Shown here piece by piece: positions 37,155 through 46,647 of a stretch of 64,000 nucleotides of DNA. Both the position numbers and the translations under genes were made by a program. Source of the DNA: Reticulascus tulasneorum (taxonomy: Eukaryota; Ascomycota; Sordariomycetes; Glomerellales; Reticulascaceae); NCBI GenBank assembly GCA_001557505.1, contig LSAX01000008.1:434001-498000 (forward strand). The letters run 5' to 3'. The stretch's first letter is position 1; each line of letters begins with the position of its first letter. A model generated the notes under the pieces. It did not search any database and was not told the origin of the DNA. It saw only the letters and a list, made by a program, of their open reading frames with translations.

Positions 37155-37277
37155 GGCGCCGTCAATGCCAGTGGAAGTCAACAGCGTAACGCTAAGGCGC
37201 CGCCAACCCCGGCGCAAGTCAAGAGTGTAACGCCGAGGCGCCGTCAATCCCGGCGGAAGTCAACAGCGTAACGATAA
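37155..37277 (+). repeat. three tandem copies of a 41-bp unit
   Basis: Copies 37155-37195, 37196-37236 and 37237-37277 each start GGCGCCG and end GTAACG plus CTAA, CCGA or ATAA. They have diverged by several substitutions without length change. Confidence 0.85.
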
Positions 37278-37962
37278 GGGGGTTACTCCATACAGCTAGC
37301 TGCGCCGGCCGAGGCAAGCTAGGCGAAATAATAGGGATTTCACCGCCCTTACCGGCATACCGCAGATAGGGCTGCAGATCCTTCCCAGGCAACCAATATA
37401 GCTCACCATTAACATCGGCTGTGAACTCTGCCATTGCCAAGTCATTGCCAAGCTCTTTAGTGGAGTTTGCCGGGAAGACACGTCCTTCCGTCAAAACCAT
37501 GTCTCGCGGTTACTCAGGGTTAGATCTGCCATATTCGGGAAGGACCCCGCCTTTACTTTACCTAACTGCTCCTCCCTCATTGGCTATGGGCTGCAGGCAG
37601 TAGCCTCCTGCCGGCATGTGGCAATACTATAGACGCCAACACTAGTCCTCTGCATAAGAGCGTAAGAATCCTCTCTGCAAGGAAGTCTGAACCATTGTCA
37701 CAGGATGCCGTTACGACGTCGGCCATGTCAACGACCAGGCTCCACCTGTGCAACCCGGTGTGTGTACCGCCGGTCTAGGAAGTACGTTTCTCTGCTATGT
37801 AGTAGCTTCGCAATGTTGAGGGCTCTATACGATGCCGGACGCCTATAAAGCGGAAGGCCCTTCTTCGTCGCAGAGTCTCATCACTAGCGATAGCAGCCCT
37901 CTCATCAGGCTTCCTTCTCACTCTCTTGTTAGCCCACAGATTACGCCTGATCCGCCGGCACA
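37278..37962. other. region upstream of a secreted-protein gene
   Basis: A minus frame (37219-37500) has a plausible protein-like stretch ('LYWLPGKDLQPYLRYAGKGG') but overlaps the tandem repeats and is not recognised. The rest should hold the promoter of the gene at 37963. Confidence 0.35.
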
Positions 37963-38490
37963 ATGCAGTTTCGACTCGCCCAGCTCGCTACCCTCCTCCT
38001 CCCGGCCCTGACGGGACACCTTGCAGCCGCGGATAGCATCTACATCCCGGGCCAGTGCACCCACTTCGGCATTTGTTCCCTGAACCACTTGAACTCGAAA
38101 TGGCGGTATAATGATGGTATCGAGTGGAACGGCTTGGATTCGAACCACGGTTGCCGTTCCACAGGGCCCTTCGGTGATGGCTCCGAGTTCTGTATGGACT
38201 GGACCTACCATCGAGGCCACTTCCGCTTCCCGTGGGAGCCGTGGAAGCGGTGTTTGGGTAACGAGCACCGGGAATTTCGCAGCTGTGGTGGCCAGTATCC
38301 TGATTGCTTCTGGACCGTCCTGAACGAGATCCAGTGCTCATGGAGGGTCGGCGGCGAAGCAGGGGAGAACGGGACCGACACTGCAGCTGATATCACTGGC
38401 TCTGCTCCTGGGAAGAGGGTGGTGGTGCCGCCGCAGGCCAGAGGTCTTTACCTGACGGAGCCGGAGGCGGATGTGGCGAAGGAGGAGTAA
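37963..38490 (+). CDS. small secreted eight-cysteine protein
   Basis: A single-exon frame of 175 residues. A signal peptide ('MQFRLAQLATLLLPALTGHL', ending near 'AAA') precedes a Trp-, Gly- and His-rich domain with eight cysteines ('GQCTHFGIC', 'NHGCRS', 'SEFCMDW', 'WKRCLG', 'RSCGGQYPDC', 'IQCSW'), consistent with four disulfides. A less ordered tail of about 45 residues follows. I do not recognise a family. It lies in the same gene-poor stretch as the 161-residue secreted protein, which fits an effector-like or antimicrobial role, without proof. Confidence 0.82.
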   Translation: MQFRLAQLATLLLPALTGHLAAADSIYIPGQCTHFGICSLNHLNSKWRYNDGIEWNGLDSNHGCRSTGPFGDGSEFCMDWTYHRGHFRFPWEPWKRCLGNEHREFRSCGGQYPDCFWTVLNEIQCSWRVGGEAGENGTDTAADITGSAPGKRVVVPPQARGLYLTEPEADVAKEE

Positions 38491-38791
38491 TCTGGCCTCT
38501 GGGTCTGCTCTTATGCGGATTTTGCTTCGTTGCTGCTGCTCCCCGAGCATTATGAGCAGCAGCTATGGTGTCCCTTCTATCTCGATTCTTTGGGCACCAC
38601 TTGGCGGAAGAGCTTAGATACTTCCATCTTTGATCACTAGAACCCTGTCATTATATTACGCGTCTCAGGCTAGCTTCAATAGATATTTAATAACACCCGC
38701 CCTGCCTGACTGAAAGACTCCCGCTGCTCTATGTCTACCTATTAATAATGCAGGACGTAGCCCTTACGCCTTCACCCTGATGACAATCTTA

Positions 38792-39012
38792 CTAAGTGCC
38801 AGCTCGAGGCCAGATACCTAATCGATTATGCGCCTCCCGGAAGGCAAAGACGCGGTCGACAACGGGGCGGATCTTATGTGCCTCGTAAAATGCGGTCATC
38901 TCCTCAATACGGTTGAGCGGTCCGTTGCGAATACCCTTGAGCGTGATGTTTCCCTTGAGGGCCAGCACATCTCACACTAGCTTACGCACTGTGGATGGCC
39001 CCATAACGACTT
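38792..39012 (-). pseudogene. C-terminal fragment of a zinc-type medium-chain dehydrogenase
   Basis: The minus strand reads 'DVLALKGNITLKGIRNGPLN', 'RIEEMTAFYEAHKIRPVVDR' and 'VFAFREAHNRL'. These are the last Rossmann strands and the 'IRPVVDRVF' motif common in zinc alcohol dehydrogenases. An in-frame stop precedes this part, and the catalytic domain is absent. It is a remnant. Confidence 0.75.
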
Positions 39013-41450
39013 ATTCTGGAAATATTTGAAAGCCGAAAAGCGGAAGCTGAGCCTTGATTTTATTATACAAATAAAAGACTGCTTGTGGATCCCAGGGGAT
39101 CCCGACCGTTATCCATCATTATTCTCTTTTTCAGGAACAATCACGGCAAAGTGGTCCGTACCACGGACGAACTATGCAAACAGAGCAGATCCCAGCTACC
39201 GCGCAACTTCCAACCCTGCACCACCGCATGTTATCGAAGTGCCTGCCGCCCTGCAGCCCGCCAGCTGTGAAGATGCCAGTAAGGCATATGGACCATTCCT
39301 GTCAGATGTGTGTAGTACACTTTTAAATGATATAATTGTCTACTCCGTGAATCCTTGTCTTTCTATTTTCTTTTAAAAGAAAACACCAAATCGTATCTGA
39401 TGATGACGAGCATCATCTTTCAAGTCACGCCGCTGTAGTAATATTTATATGGGGCTGCCCCTATATATGTGTCATCCTTTAGATAAGATCTGGTATCCGC
39501 GGTGTCTGGTCAACCGGTAGTGTATTCCCCCTTGTCGCTTGGCAGCAGGGCAGGAAACCGAACTTTCATGATGGCCGTCGCCATAAAGTAGCTCACTTGT
39601 GGATCACCAAGTCGTGCTTGAGCGAATCAGGTAAGTGATTCGCATCACACAGACACACATCACTGGTGCTTCTCTATTTCCAATATCTGTCTTCGAGGAC
39701 GACACGTCCGGATGCAGGGAGGGAACAAGTCTCTCAACCTTATCGTTCTTACGACCGCATCAAATTACAGCCCCTAGCAGGGAAAGGGGTCAGTGGTGGA
39801 AAAGTGGTTCGAACACAAGGGCTGCTTCGATTGACAGGATTGCACTCTACCTTGAGGATCGTACTGCATACGGGGCTCAGCAATATGACTGGAGAACCGT
39901 TTAATCAAAGGTTCCTGGACTACGGACGAGTTTGCGAAGACAATAGAGATGCATATTACTTCACGTCTAAGCCCATGCCGCTTGGCAAGCCCAAACTCAA
40001 GGACTATACAAACCGAGCTAAGGACAAGTGGCAGATGTCCTCAAGCATTCACTAGTGGATTTAGAGCGTGATCCATGGTGGATTCCACTTGAACGCTCAA
40101 AAACAGGTCACCAACACAGTCAACCGAACCAAATCACGGGAACATCGGCGAGGTAGACCCAGGGGCTGTATCTGAGTGCTGCCGGGCCTGTACGGAGTTG
40201 GCACGGAGTTTGGCTCTTGAAGCAGGCCAGGACTCCATAAACATCGGACTATCAGTTGGTGTTAAAGATACCCAGAGCGAAACAGACTTCTCGATGCATG
40301 AGGGTACTAGTCATCTCTAAGGGCAGCAGTATATTCGTGCATGCAAAAAGGGGCTCTCGATTGGCTCCGTTATGCCTAGCACTAGCAACCTGTTAGGCTC
40401 GCAACTGGGAATGGTCCTCGCATCTCGACAGTCATCGACAACTGTAGTAGCCCCGAACTGAAACCCGAAGTGTTAGAGGGCGATGATATGTCTGCACCTC
40501 AATACCTGGCTACTTTGTCTTTATCTACTGAGCCTCTTGGTCCTAAAGCCCGATAGCCCAGCAAATTATACCTCTGATAAACATTCTATCTAAGTACACA
40601 GACGGACAAGATATCTTTACGCGGTCCTTGCTTGCAAACTTGAGTCTGGTGCGGCGTTTTAGCTATGCGACGATATATGAGGTTTTTAAAGCGAAAGGGC
40701 GACTGCGAAATGGTCTAGGCAGATGACAACGAGAGGACCATAAGAGTATCGATTAGGAATTATTTAACATGCCATAACGAGAAAGAGAAGGCCAGGCACT
40801 TGTCGGTTGTGCAATTGAGGCCTCCGTGCGTCCTTGGTCTAGGTACGTGATGTATTTTTGGAGGGTATTGCCTCGTTGATTGTTGAGGAGGAACGCCTGC
40901 TGCCCCATGACCGACTTGCTGCTCCGTGAACATGCCAGTCATGCCCAGATGATATCTGTCATGCCGGAAGACACTTGCTTACTTCTTGGAGCCCAACTGC
41001 TTTATGCTTGACTTTGTCATTTACTGTTAGATTTGTGTCGTGGTCACCTTCTAGTCTCACCCAAATCTGCCTAGGCGCTCATGGTTTACTGCCCGTTCAA
41101 CCCCATCATTCCCATCGCCGGCTTTGTATGACCAAAAAATGCTTCTAACCTCCGAAGCGCACCTGTTGCTGGACAAGTTTTATTTTTTATTTGGCGAGCA
41201 GTGACAATTGTCAGCTCTATTCAACCTTTATTACCCTTGGTGGCGGACATCGGCTTCGTGGTCAAAGCACCACAGCCAGTTTGCAGACCCGCCCAAGTTA
41301 GTGGCGCTGGCGGCCTCCAGCGTGAAGGATTAAACGCTGCAATTTAACTCCTCTTCTCGCACAACAGTCGCCAGCGCCTCTCCATCCGCCGCCGTACTGA
41401 ACCGTTTGCTGTAAGATGAGATCGTACGCATCTTAGTCGTCATTCAAAAA
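39013..41450. other. long gene-free region
   Basis: About 2.4 kb. Frames at 39026-39376 and 39635-40055 have no domain and poor composition for a gene. The right end should hold the promoter of the HET gene. Confidence 0.5.
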
Positions 41451-43277
41451 ATGGATATGGCCGGCGCAGCAATTGACTACGAGTACCAAGCTCTTCCCGA
41501 TGGCCCATATATCCGCTGTCTGACTCTTCAGCCAGGTAGGGACGACGATGCCCTTGTCTGTACCATTGAAATCTCGCATCTTGATAGTGTCCGGCCATTC
41601 GAAGCTATCTCGTACGTCTGGGGAACTGCCGCAAGACAATGCGAAATCACCTGCGATGGGAAACGCATGTTCATCACCCAAAATCTGGAGGATGCTCTGA
41701 AGAGGTTACGGCGACCTGTAACGCCGCGCAGTCTATGGGCAGACTCGGTATGCATTAACCAGGGTGATAGGATTGAGCAGGGACGTCAAGTCGCTGTGAT
41801 GGGCAGGATTTTCAGCACCGCGGAACAAGTCCTAATTGTTCTGGGCTATGATGATGGTCGCGACGGCGGCGCTATCAAGTCTCTGGTGGCAGACGTGAGC
41901 CAATTGGTGGGAAAAGGATTAGAAACATTGGATTCCTCGTGGGATAACTTTCCGTATCCACTCAGAACCGAGCCACTACTCTCCGACAAACGATGGATCT
42001 CTCTACGAGTGCTCTTGCAGCAGCCGTGGTTTTCGCGCGGGTGGGTAGTTCAGGAAGCAGGATTGGCAAAACGTGCGACGATCCTCTGGGGCAGCATTGA
42101 AATTCCATGGCCAGATTTGGTTCGAACATGCCTTTGGGTAGCTCGAAGAGCACCACAGGTCTCTTTCGATCATGGGATGGGTGTAATGCCTGAGCTGCAT
42201 TGCCAAACCTTTAGGCTCGGTTGGGAACGTGATGCCCGCGCCCTCAGGCCGAAGTCGGATTGGCTCGAGCTCGACCCGATGGCTGTCCTACAGCACGGAA
42301 GGGCGTTTGGATTGACAGACAAAAGAGATCGTATCTACCCGTTCATTCCCTTGATCGAGCGGTTTAGCAAAGAGCCGTTTACACTAGTTAAGCCCGATTA
42401 CGAGCGAGACTTTTTGGAGGTCTACGACGACTTTGCCAAACGGTACCTGACATCCACCAACGACCTTACTCTCTTGGACTGTGTCCAACACCACGGAGAC
42501 ACAGCCGACAGCAAGATCTCAACCTGGGTCCCGCGATGGGACTTGCACCATTTCTCTGATCGGGTGGGCGATTCTTGGGCGGTCCCGATTAAATCTCAGT
42601 TCAACTCCACAGTTCCCCCGCGCATTCTGCCCGACGGAGTTTTACAGGTCCGCGGTGTGCTTTTAGAGAGCGTAGCATTCACGTCCAACCTTATATTGCG
42701 GCATGACACGTCAATTGATGATGTGGCGCAGATTTTCAGCGACATGCTTGGAATACAGTCTGAGTCACCATATCCCGCAGCGTACTGGCCACTAGCACTT
42801 ACCACGGTGCTGACCCTCACGACGTTCGTTGGGGACTGGCAGAACTGGGTGGCCAACCGGGCAGCGTACTTGCTTCAAATAGTCAACGCTAGCGACCGTC
42901 CTACGGTATCAAACGATGCGCAAGGGCAGCTGGAGAGCCAGTCTGTTGGGGGCAATGCGCTCTTCTTCCACGATGTCGCGACTGAAAACGCCCATAATCG
43001 TCGTGTCATCATGATGAAGGACGGCTACTACGGTGTTGCACCATGTGTGGCCCAGGTGGGTGATAAGTGTGCGATTATATTCGGGACCAGAGCACCTGTG
43101 CTCCTGAGGGAGACGGAGGACCCAGGACGATACAAAATCTTGGGACAAGTCTGCCTCGCGAGCAAGTACCTGGTTAGCATTGAAGAGAGTGTCGCTTATC
43201 ATATGGTTGGCCGCGGCACCATCCATCAGGACTGGATAGAAGCAGGAGTAGAGGAGCAGGATATTTTTCTGGTGTGA
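41451..43277 (+). CDS. HET-domain protein, single exon
   Basis: An uninterrupted frame of 608 residues. The HET domain (PF06985) spans about residues 45-200: 'FEAISYVWGTA', 'LWADSVCINQGDRIEQGRQV', 'MGRIFSTAEQVLIVLGYDD' and 'QPWFSRGWVVQEAGLAKRA'. The rest follows the usual longer HET protein plan, with 'GLTDKRDRIYPFI' and a conserved C-terminal 'GTIHQDWIEAGVEEQDI'. HET proteins trigger growth arrest or cell death on contact with a different allele or partner. The neighbouring trypsin-like and ankyrin genes make a recognition role plausible. No NACHT or other STAND domain is fused to it. Confidence 0.95.
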   Translation: MDMAGAAIDYEYQALPDGPYIRCLTLQPGRDDDALVCTIEISHLDSVRPFEAISYVWGTAARQCEITCDGKRMFITQNLEDALKRLRRPVTPRSLWADSVCINQGDRIEQGRQVAVMGRIFSTAEQVLIVLGYDDGRDGGAIKSLVADVSQLVGKGLETLDSSWDNFPYPLRTEPLLSDKRWISLRVLLQQPWFSRGWVVQEAGLAKRATILWGSIEIPWPDLVRTCLWVARRAPQVSFDHGMGVMPELHCQTFRLGWERDARALRPKSDWLELDPMAVLQHGRAFGLTDKRDRIYPFIPLIERFSKEPFTLVKPDYERDFLEVYDDFAKRYLTSTNDLTLLDCVQHHGDTADSKISTWVPRWDLHHFSDRVGDSWAVPIKSQFNSTVPPRILPDGVLQVRGVLLESVAFTSNLILRHDTSIDDVAQIFSDMLGIQSESPYPAAYWPLALTTVLTLTTFVGDWQNWVANRAAYLLQIVNASDRPTVSNDAQGQLESQSVGGNALFFHDVATENAHNRRVIMMKDGYYGVAPCVAQVGDKCAIIFGTRAPVLLRETEDPGRYKILGQVCLASKYLVSIEESVAYHMVGRGTIHQDWIEAGVEEQDIFLV

Positions 43278-43574
43278 CGTGACCTGTCTCAAATTACAAT
43301 CCGAATCTAGTAAACGAAGCCGAGCAAAGGTCATGCAACAAGTTGGACTGAAAATCGTAGTCTACCACAGTTCTACTTACTCCCGCATATGATTGGCAAA
43401 CGTATTTAAACCTCAGTGAATCTTTTGCTGTACTGCCTCAAAATACGAAACTTGTCTCTCCGTCTGATATACGCCTAAAACTCAACTTGCTATTTCACGG
43501 GTCCCCTGCCATTGTGGCCTACCCGTTCTAAGATCACCACACACCGTTTGTACCTAATATCTAAGGGCCAAAGC

Positions 43575-45728
43575 TCAACCAATTTGAACACGGCGAATGT
43601 ACTTCGCCATTGTCACTCCCGTTTCCTTGTCAAGAGACTCGATCAAGTTCTTGGATGAAGCTGAGCAGTCGAGTAGGATGCCGACCTCTGCTTCATCTAC
43701 GCAAGTCACATTGCTCGCTTTCGACGCGGAGCGCTTTCCGACCATGTCGGATCCAGGACGTGGACTGCACTGCTGAGATGATGTGCCGTCTTCTGCTAGA
43801 GTTGCCGTGACGGATCGTTCGTACTGGTCTTGGTCGTCGGACGTTGCACTCGTGCATGGGCTTTCCGCTCCCGTCACATGGGCCGAGCCTCCAGTGTCTT
43901 CACTGCTGCTACGTACCGGATCTGGCACGCGAATCCTTAGGCCCTTGGGTTTTCGAGGACATTCTTCGTGGTTTTCTCCACCAAGCGTTGGTCGGCCTAG
44001 TTCTGGGTAACGTTGTACCACATCATCAAATATGTCCAGGATCGAGGTAAAGTATGTGAGTCTCTCAGTGGCATGTTCTCCACCATAGACGTTGCGTCCC
44101 CAAACCTGGCCTATGAGCTTGTTCGTTTCAAAATCGACGATTGCTGCACCCGAGTCTCCTGGGACCCCAAGGCCTGCGAGATTCCACTGCGACTCTGGCA
44201 TGTCCCCACCTGTCTCCACGCCCTTCGGTCTCTGTATGAACCACTCACGAGTCTTGATCCGCGCTTTCCTGGCCAGGGCTGGCGCTTCGCAAACAAGCCC
44301 GTAGCCATATCCGCTGGCGCGACCAGTTGAATGTATTAACCTGGACTTTGGATGACCACAGAGAACATCGATTACGGGTTCTGAGGCGGACTCGACTTCT
44401 CTCCCACAGGGGGCCACCCGGAGTCGATTGCATTCACTGGAGGACAACTGCTCCACTGATTTGCACAGTGCCCAGTCTGTTACTACTCTTGCTGTCCTAT
44501 CGCCGTAAAACCTTCGAAGAGACTCGGACGGTCGTGTGGTCATGTATAGACGTCCTGAGTGGGCAACGAGCTCGCCTAATAGTCGCGGTCGTGTTCCTTC
44601 TGGGCACTCCCCAGGGCATGGATGCAGCAGCTGGCAGTCTGGAACAGGTTTCAGTCCCACCCATGCCCTCATACCAGGGTTATCAAAGGCGTGATAGTTT
44701 ACGAGCCAATAATGCCGATCCCCTACCTTAACCAACGGGCCAAGGGTAGCCGCTAAATCGTTCACATTGCTCCCAACCGAGTCGCCTATCATAGACTTTA
44801 CGTGAAACTCCTTGTTAACAGGCTCTTCAAACCCATCCTCTGGGGAATCAGAAACAGATGGGCTTGTGATGGCTTCATCTGTGCACCGGTGAATCTCTCC
44901 AGTTACTAGTCTGACCGTCGTCCGAGAATGAAAGTGCTCTGGGAGGTTTTTCCAAATGGTTTCTTTGGCCGTGTGCCCGATGATATCTGAGAGCTCCTTG
45001 GTGGTCATAATCTCAACCACTCTGTGGCCAGGTTTTGCGCCATACTGGAAAGTGATGACGTAGTCATCGGAATACACCTCTTCGATCTCCTTTTCGAGGG
45101 ATGGCAAGATCTTTGATTCCCAAGCATCAACAAACTTTTCAGAGTCTCCGAGCCCTTCTCGCAATTGCTGAACAAGCCTGCGACTTGGTTCCCATCGTGT
45201 AGTCGGTGATGGTTGCTTTTGTGCACTCTTCGGCCCCGGATCTATGGAGTTGGTTTCAGGTTCTTTCTCTGGAGCGAGATCTGAATCCTCGTCCTGTCGG
45301 GGAACACTCGACTCAGTATTCGACATTCCTGTGGGTGTCTTGGATAGGGTGTCAGTGCTTTTGGAGTCCCTATAGCCAAGTCGCCTGAATATGCTCTTCA
45401 ATCGAGCTGACTTCGAAACTCCAGAGCTGTCTTTTGAGGCGGAGGAGGAGCCGTCCTTTAATATACTACTCCATGCGCTTGTTGATGATCTTGTCGTATG
45501 CGGTGAGGATTTAGCTGAAGCCTGCGCCACTGAATCTGACTTGTGAAAGAACGGGACATGTTCAAGGATGCTCTTTCGTCGGGTTTCGTTTCCTCCTACA
45601 TTTGAAGCTCCGGACATAAGCAAGTCCACGGGTGCGGTAGACGGCGCATGGTGCGTATTTATATCGTCTGCGGTCTTTTTGCTCTCTTGTTTCTTTTTCG
45701 GCCCACGTTGTGGCTTCCTGCATGCCAT
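43575..45728 (-). CDS. trypsin-like serine protease with disordered N-terminus
   Basis: A single-exon frame of 717 residues that converges on the HET gene (about 300 bp between stops). Residues 1-180 are basic and Ser/Thr rich, probably disordered. Residues 180-290 form a helical, mixed domain I do not recognise. The protease part shows a chymotrypsin-fold triad: His346 in 'YWLVNYHAFDN', Asp418 in 'VVTDWALCKS' and Ser526 in 'GVPGDSGAAIVDF'. No signal peptide is seen, so it should act inside the cell. The tail (590-717) is again Ser rich. Similar intracellular trypsin-like domains occur as effector parts of fungal NLR-like proteins, but here it stands alone. The exact start may lie downstream of the ATG used. 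Confidence 0.8.
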   Translation of the reverse strand: MACRKPQRGPKKKQESKKTADDINTHHAPSTAPVDLLMSGASNVGGNETRRKSILEHVPFFHKSDSVAQASAKSSPHTTRSSTSAWSSILKDGSSSASKDSSGVSKSARLKSIFRRLGYRDSKSTDTLSKTPTGMSNTESSVPRQDEDSDLAPEKEPETNSIDPGPKSAQKQPSPTTRWEPSRRLVQQLREGLGDSEKFVDAWESKILPSLEKEIEEVYSDDYVITFQYGAKPGHRVVEIMTTKELSDIIGHTAKETIWKNLPEHFHSRTTVRLVTGEIHRCTDEAITSPSVSDSPEDGFEEPVNKEFHVKSMIGDSVGSNVNDLAATLGPLVKVGDRHYWLVNYHAFDNPGMRAWVGLKPVPDCQLLHPCPGECPEGTRPRLLGELVAHSGRLYMTTRPSESLRRFYGDRTARVVTDWALCKSVEQLSSSECNRLRVAPCGREVESASEPVIDVLCGHPKSRLIHSTGRASGYGYGLVCEAPALARKARIKTREWFIQRPKGVETGGDMPESQWNLAGLGVPGDSGAAIVDFETNKLIGQVWGRNVYGGEHATERLTYFTSILDIFDDVVQRYPELGRPTLGGENHEECPRKPKGLRIRVPDPVRSSSEDTGGSAHVTGAESPCTSATSDDQDQYERSVTATLAEDGTSSQQCSPRPGSDMVGKRSASKASNVTCVDEAEVGILLDCSASSKNLIESLDKETGVTMAKYIRRVQIG

Positions 45729-46647
45729 TACGAGTTAGCTTCGTAATCAGAGGCGACACACTGAGCGTCTGGAACGGGACGGACGTACCAATAAACCCCG
45801 TCTTTGGAGTAGTCACTCTTTCCACTCTTCTTTTTCTTCTTGTGCAACACCTCGCGCGTCCCCTTTACAGATTTCAATTGTTCTCGCCATCTCACCACGT
45901 CTTTTGGTTGGTCCGTCTTGGGCTTCATCGGGTGTCGATTTCCTGGGCCGGGATGCAGTCGAGCCTAGCCAGATGGCCCAACAAGGTGATCAAAACCGGG
46001 AACCAAGACAATACCCAAGAGCGGAGCCATAATGTCGGGTATATATGCCGCTGGGTTCCAGAGCCTGATGCCCTTTTCCCGAGGTGTGAGGTGGTGTGAG
46101 GTATGCGGGAGGACTCCGTGAGAGAGCCTGGGGCTGTGCTCGGTCTGCTGCGTTTCGGCTGCCTGACGAGGCATAGCCCACTGGCCACTAGTCACCAAAG
46201 TGGAAAAACTCTTGCTGCTCTCAATCCACGTGGAACGCACGGCAGCAACAATATAGCTTTATGGAGAGTAAACTGTACCATGATGTTGGGAAGCAAGCGT
46301 CGCAATATCCAATCCTTGTCCAGCCTGTTCTTGAGGCTTGTAGTGCACATCAAGATACAGGAATTGGGACTCGAAATCTAGGAAGAATCCATTGCCAAAT
46401 ACATCACATTTTCAACACTGGCATAGAATCGGGGGATTGTAGTAGTATATTTAGGGCATCGATGTCGATCGCTTAATTGACTGACAACAAGTCAGGGCGT
46501 ATAGAAACGGCAACCATGTGGCATATCTCGATACGCCAACTCTAAAGTATATTGAAATGCCCACAATTCTAATGGCTACCTCGAGGCGCACTAGCCCGTA
46601 GCTTTTCCAAGGCTGGCTCTGGCTGGGAGGATGTCGGTCTACAGTAT
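45729..46647. other. intergenic region
   Basis: About 900 bp between the protease start and the end of the ankyrin gene. No gene is recognised. Confidence 0.5.

Noticed and set aside
37219..37500. 93-codon minus-strand frame with a protein-like stretch
   Set aside because: Overlaps the 41-bp tandem repeats and has no recognisable domain; could be transposon debris, but I cannot support it.
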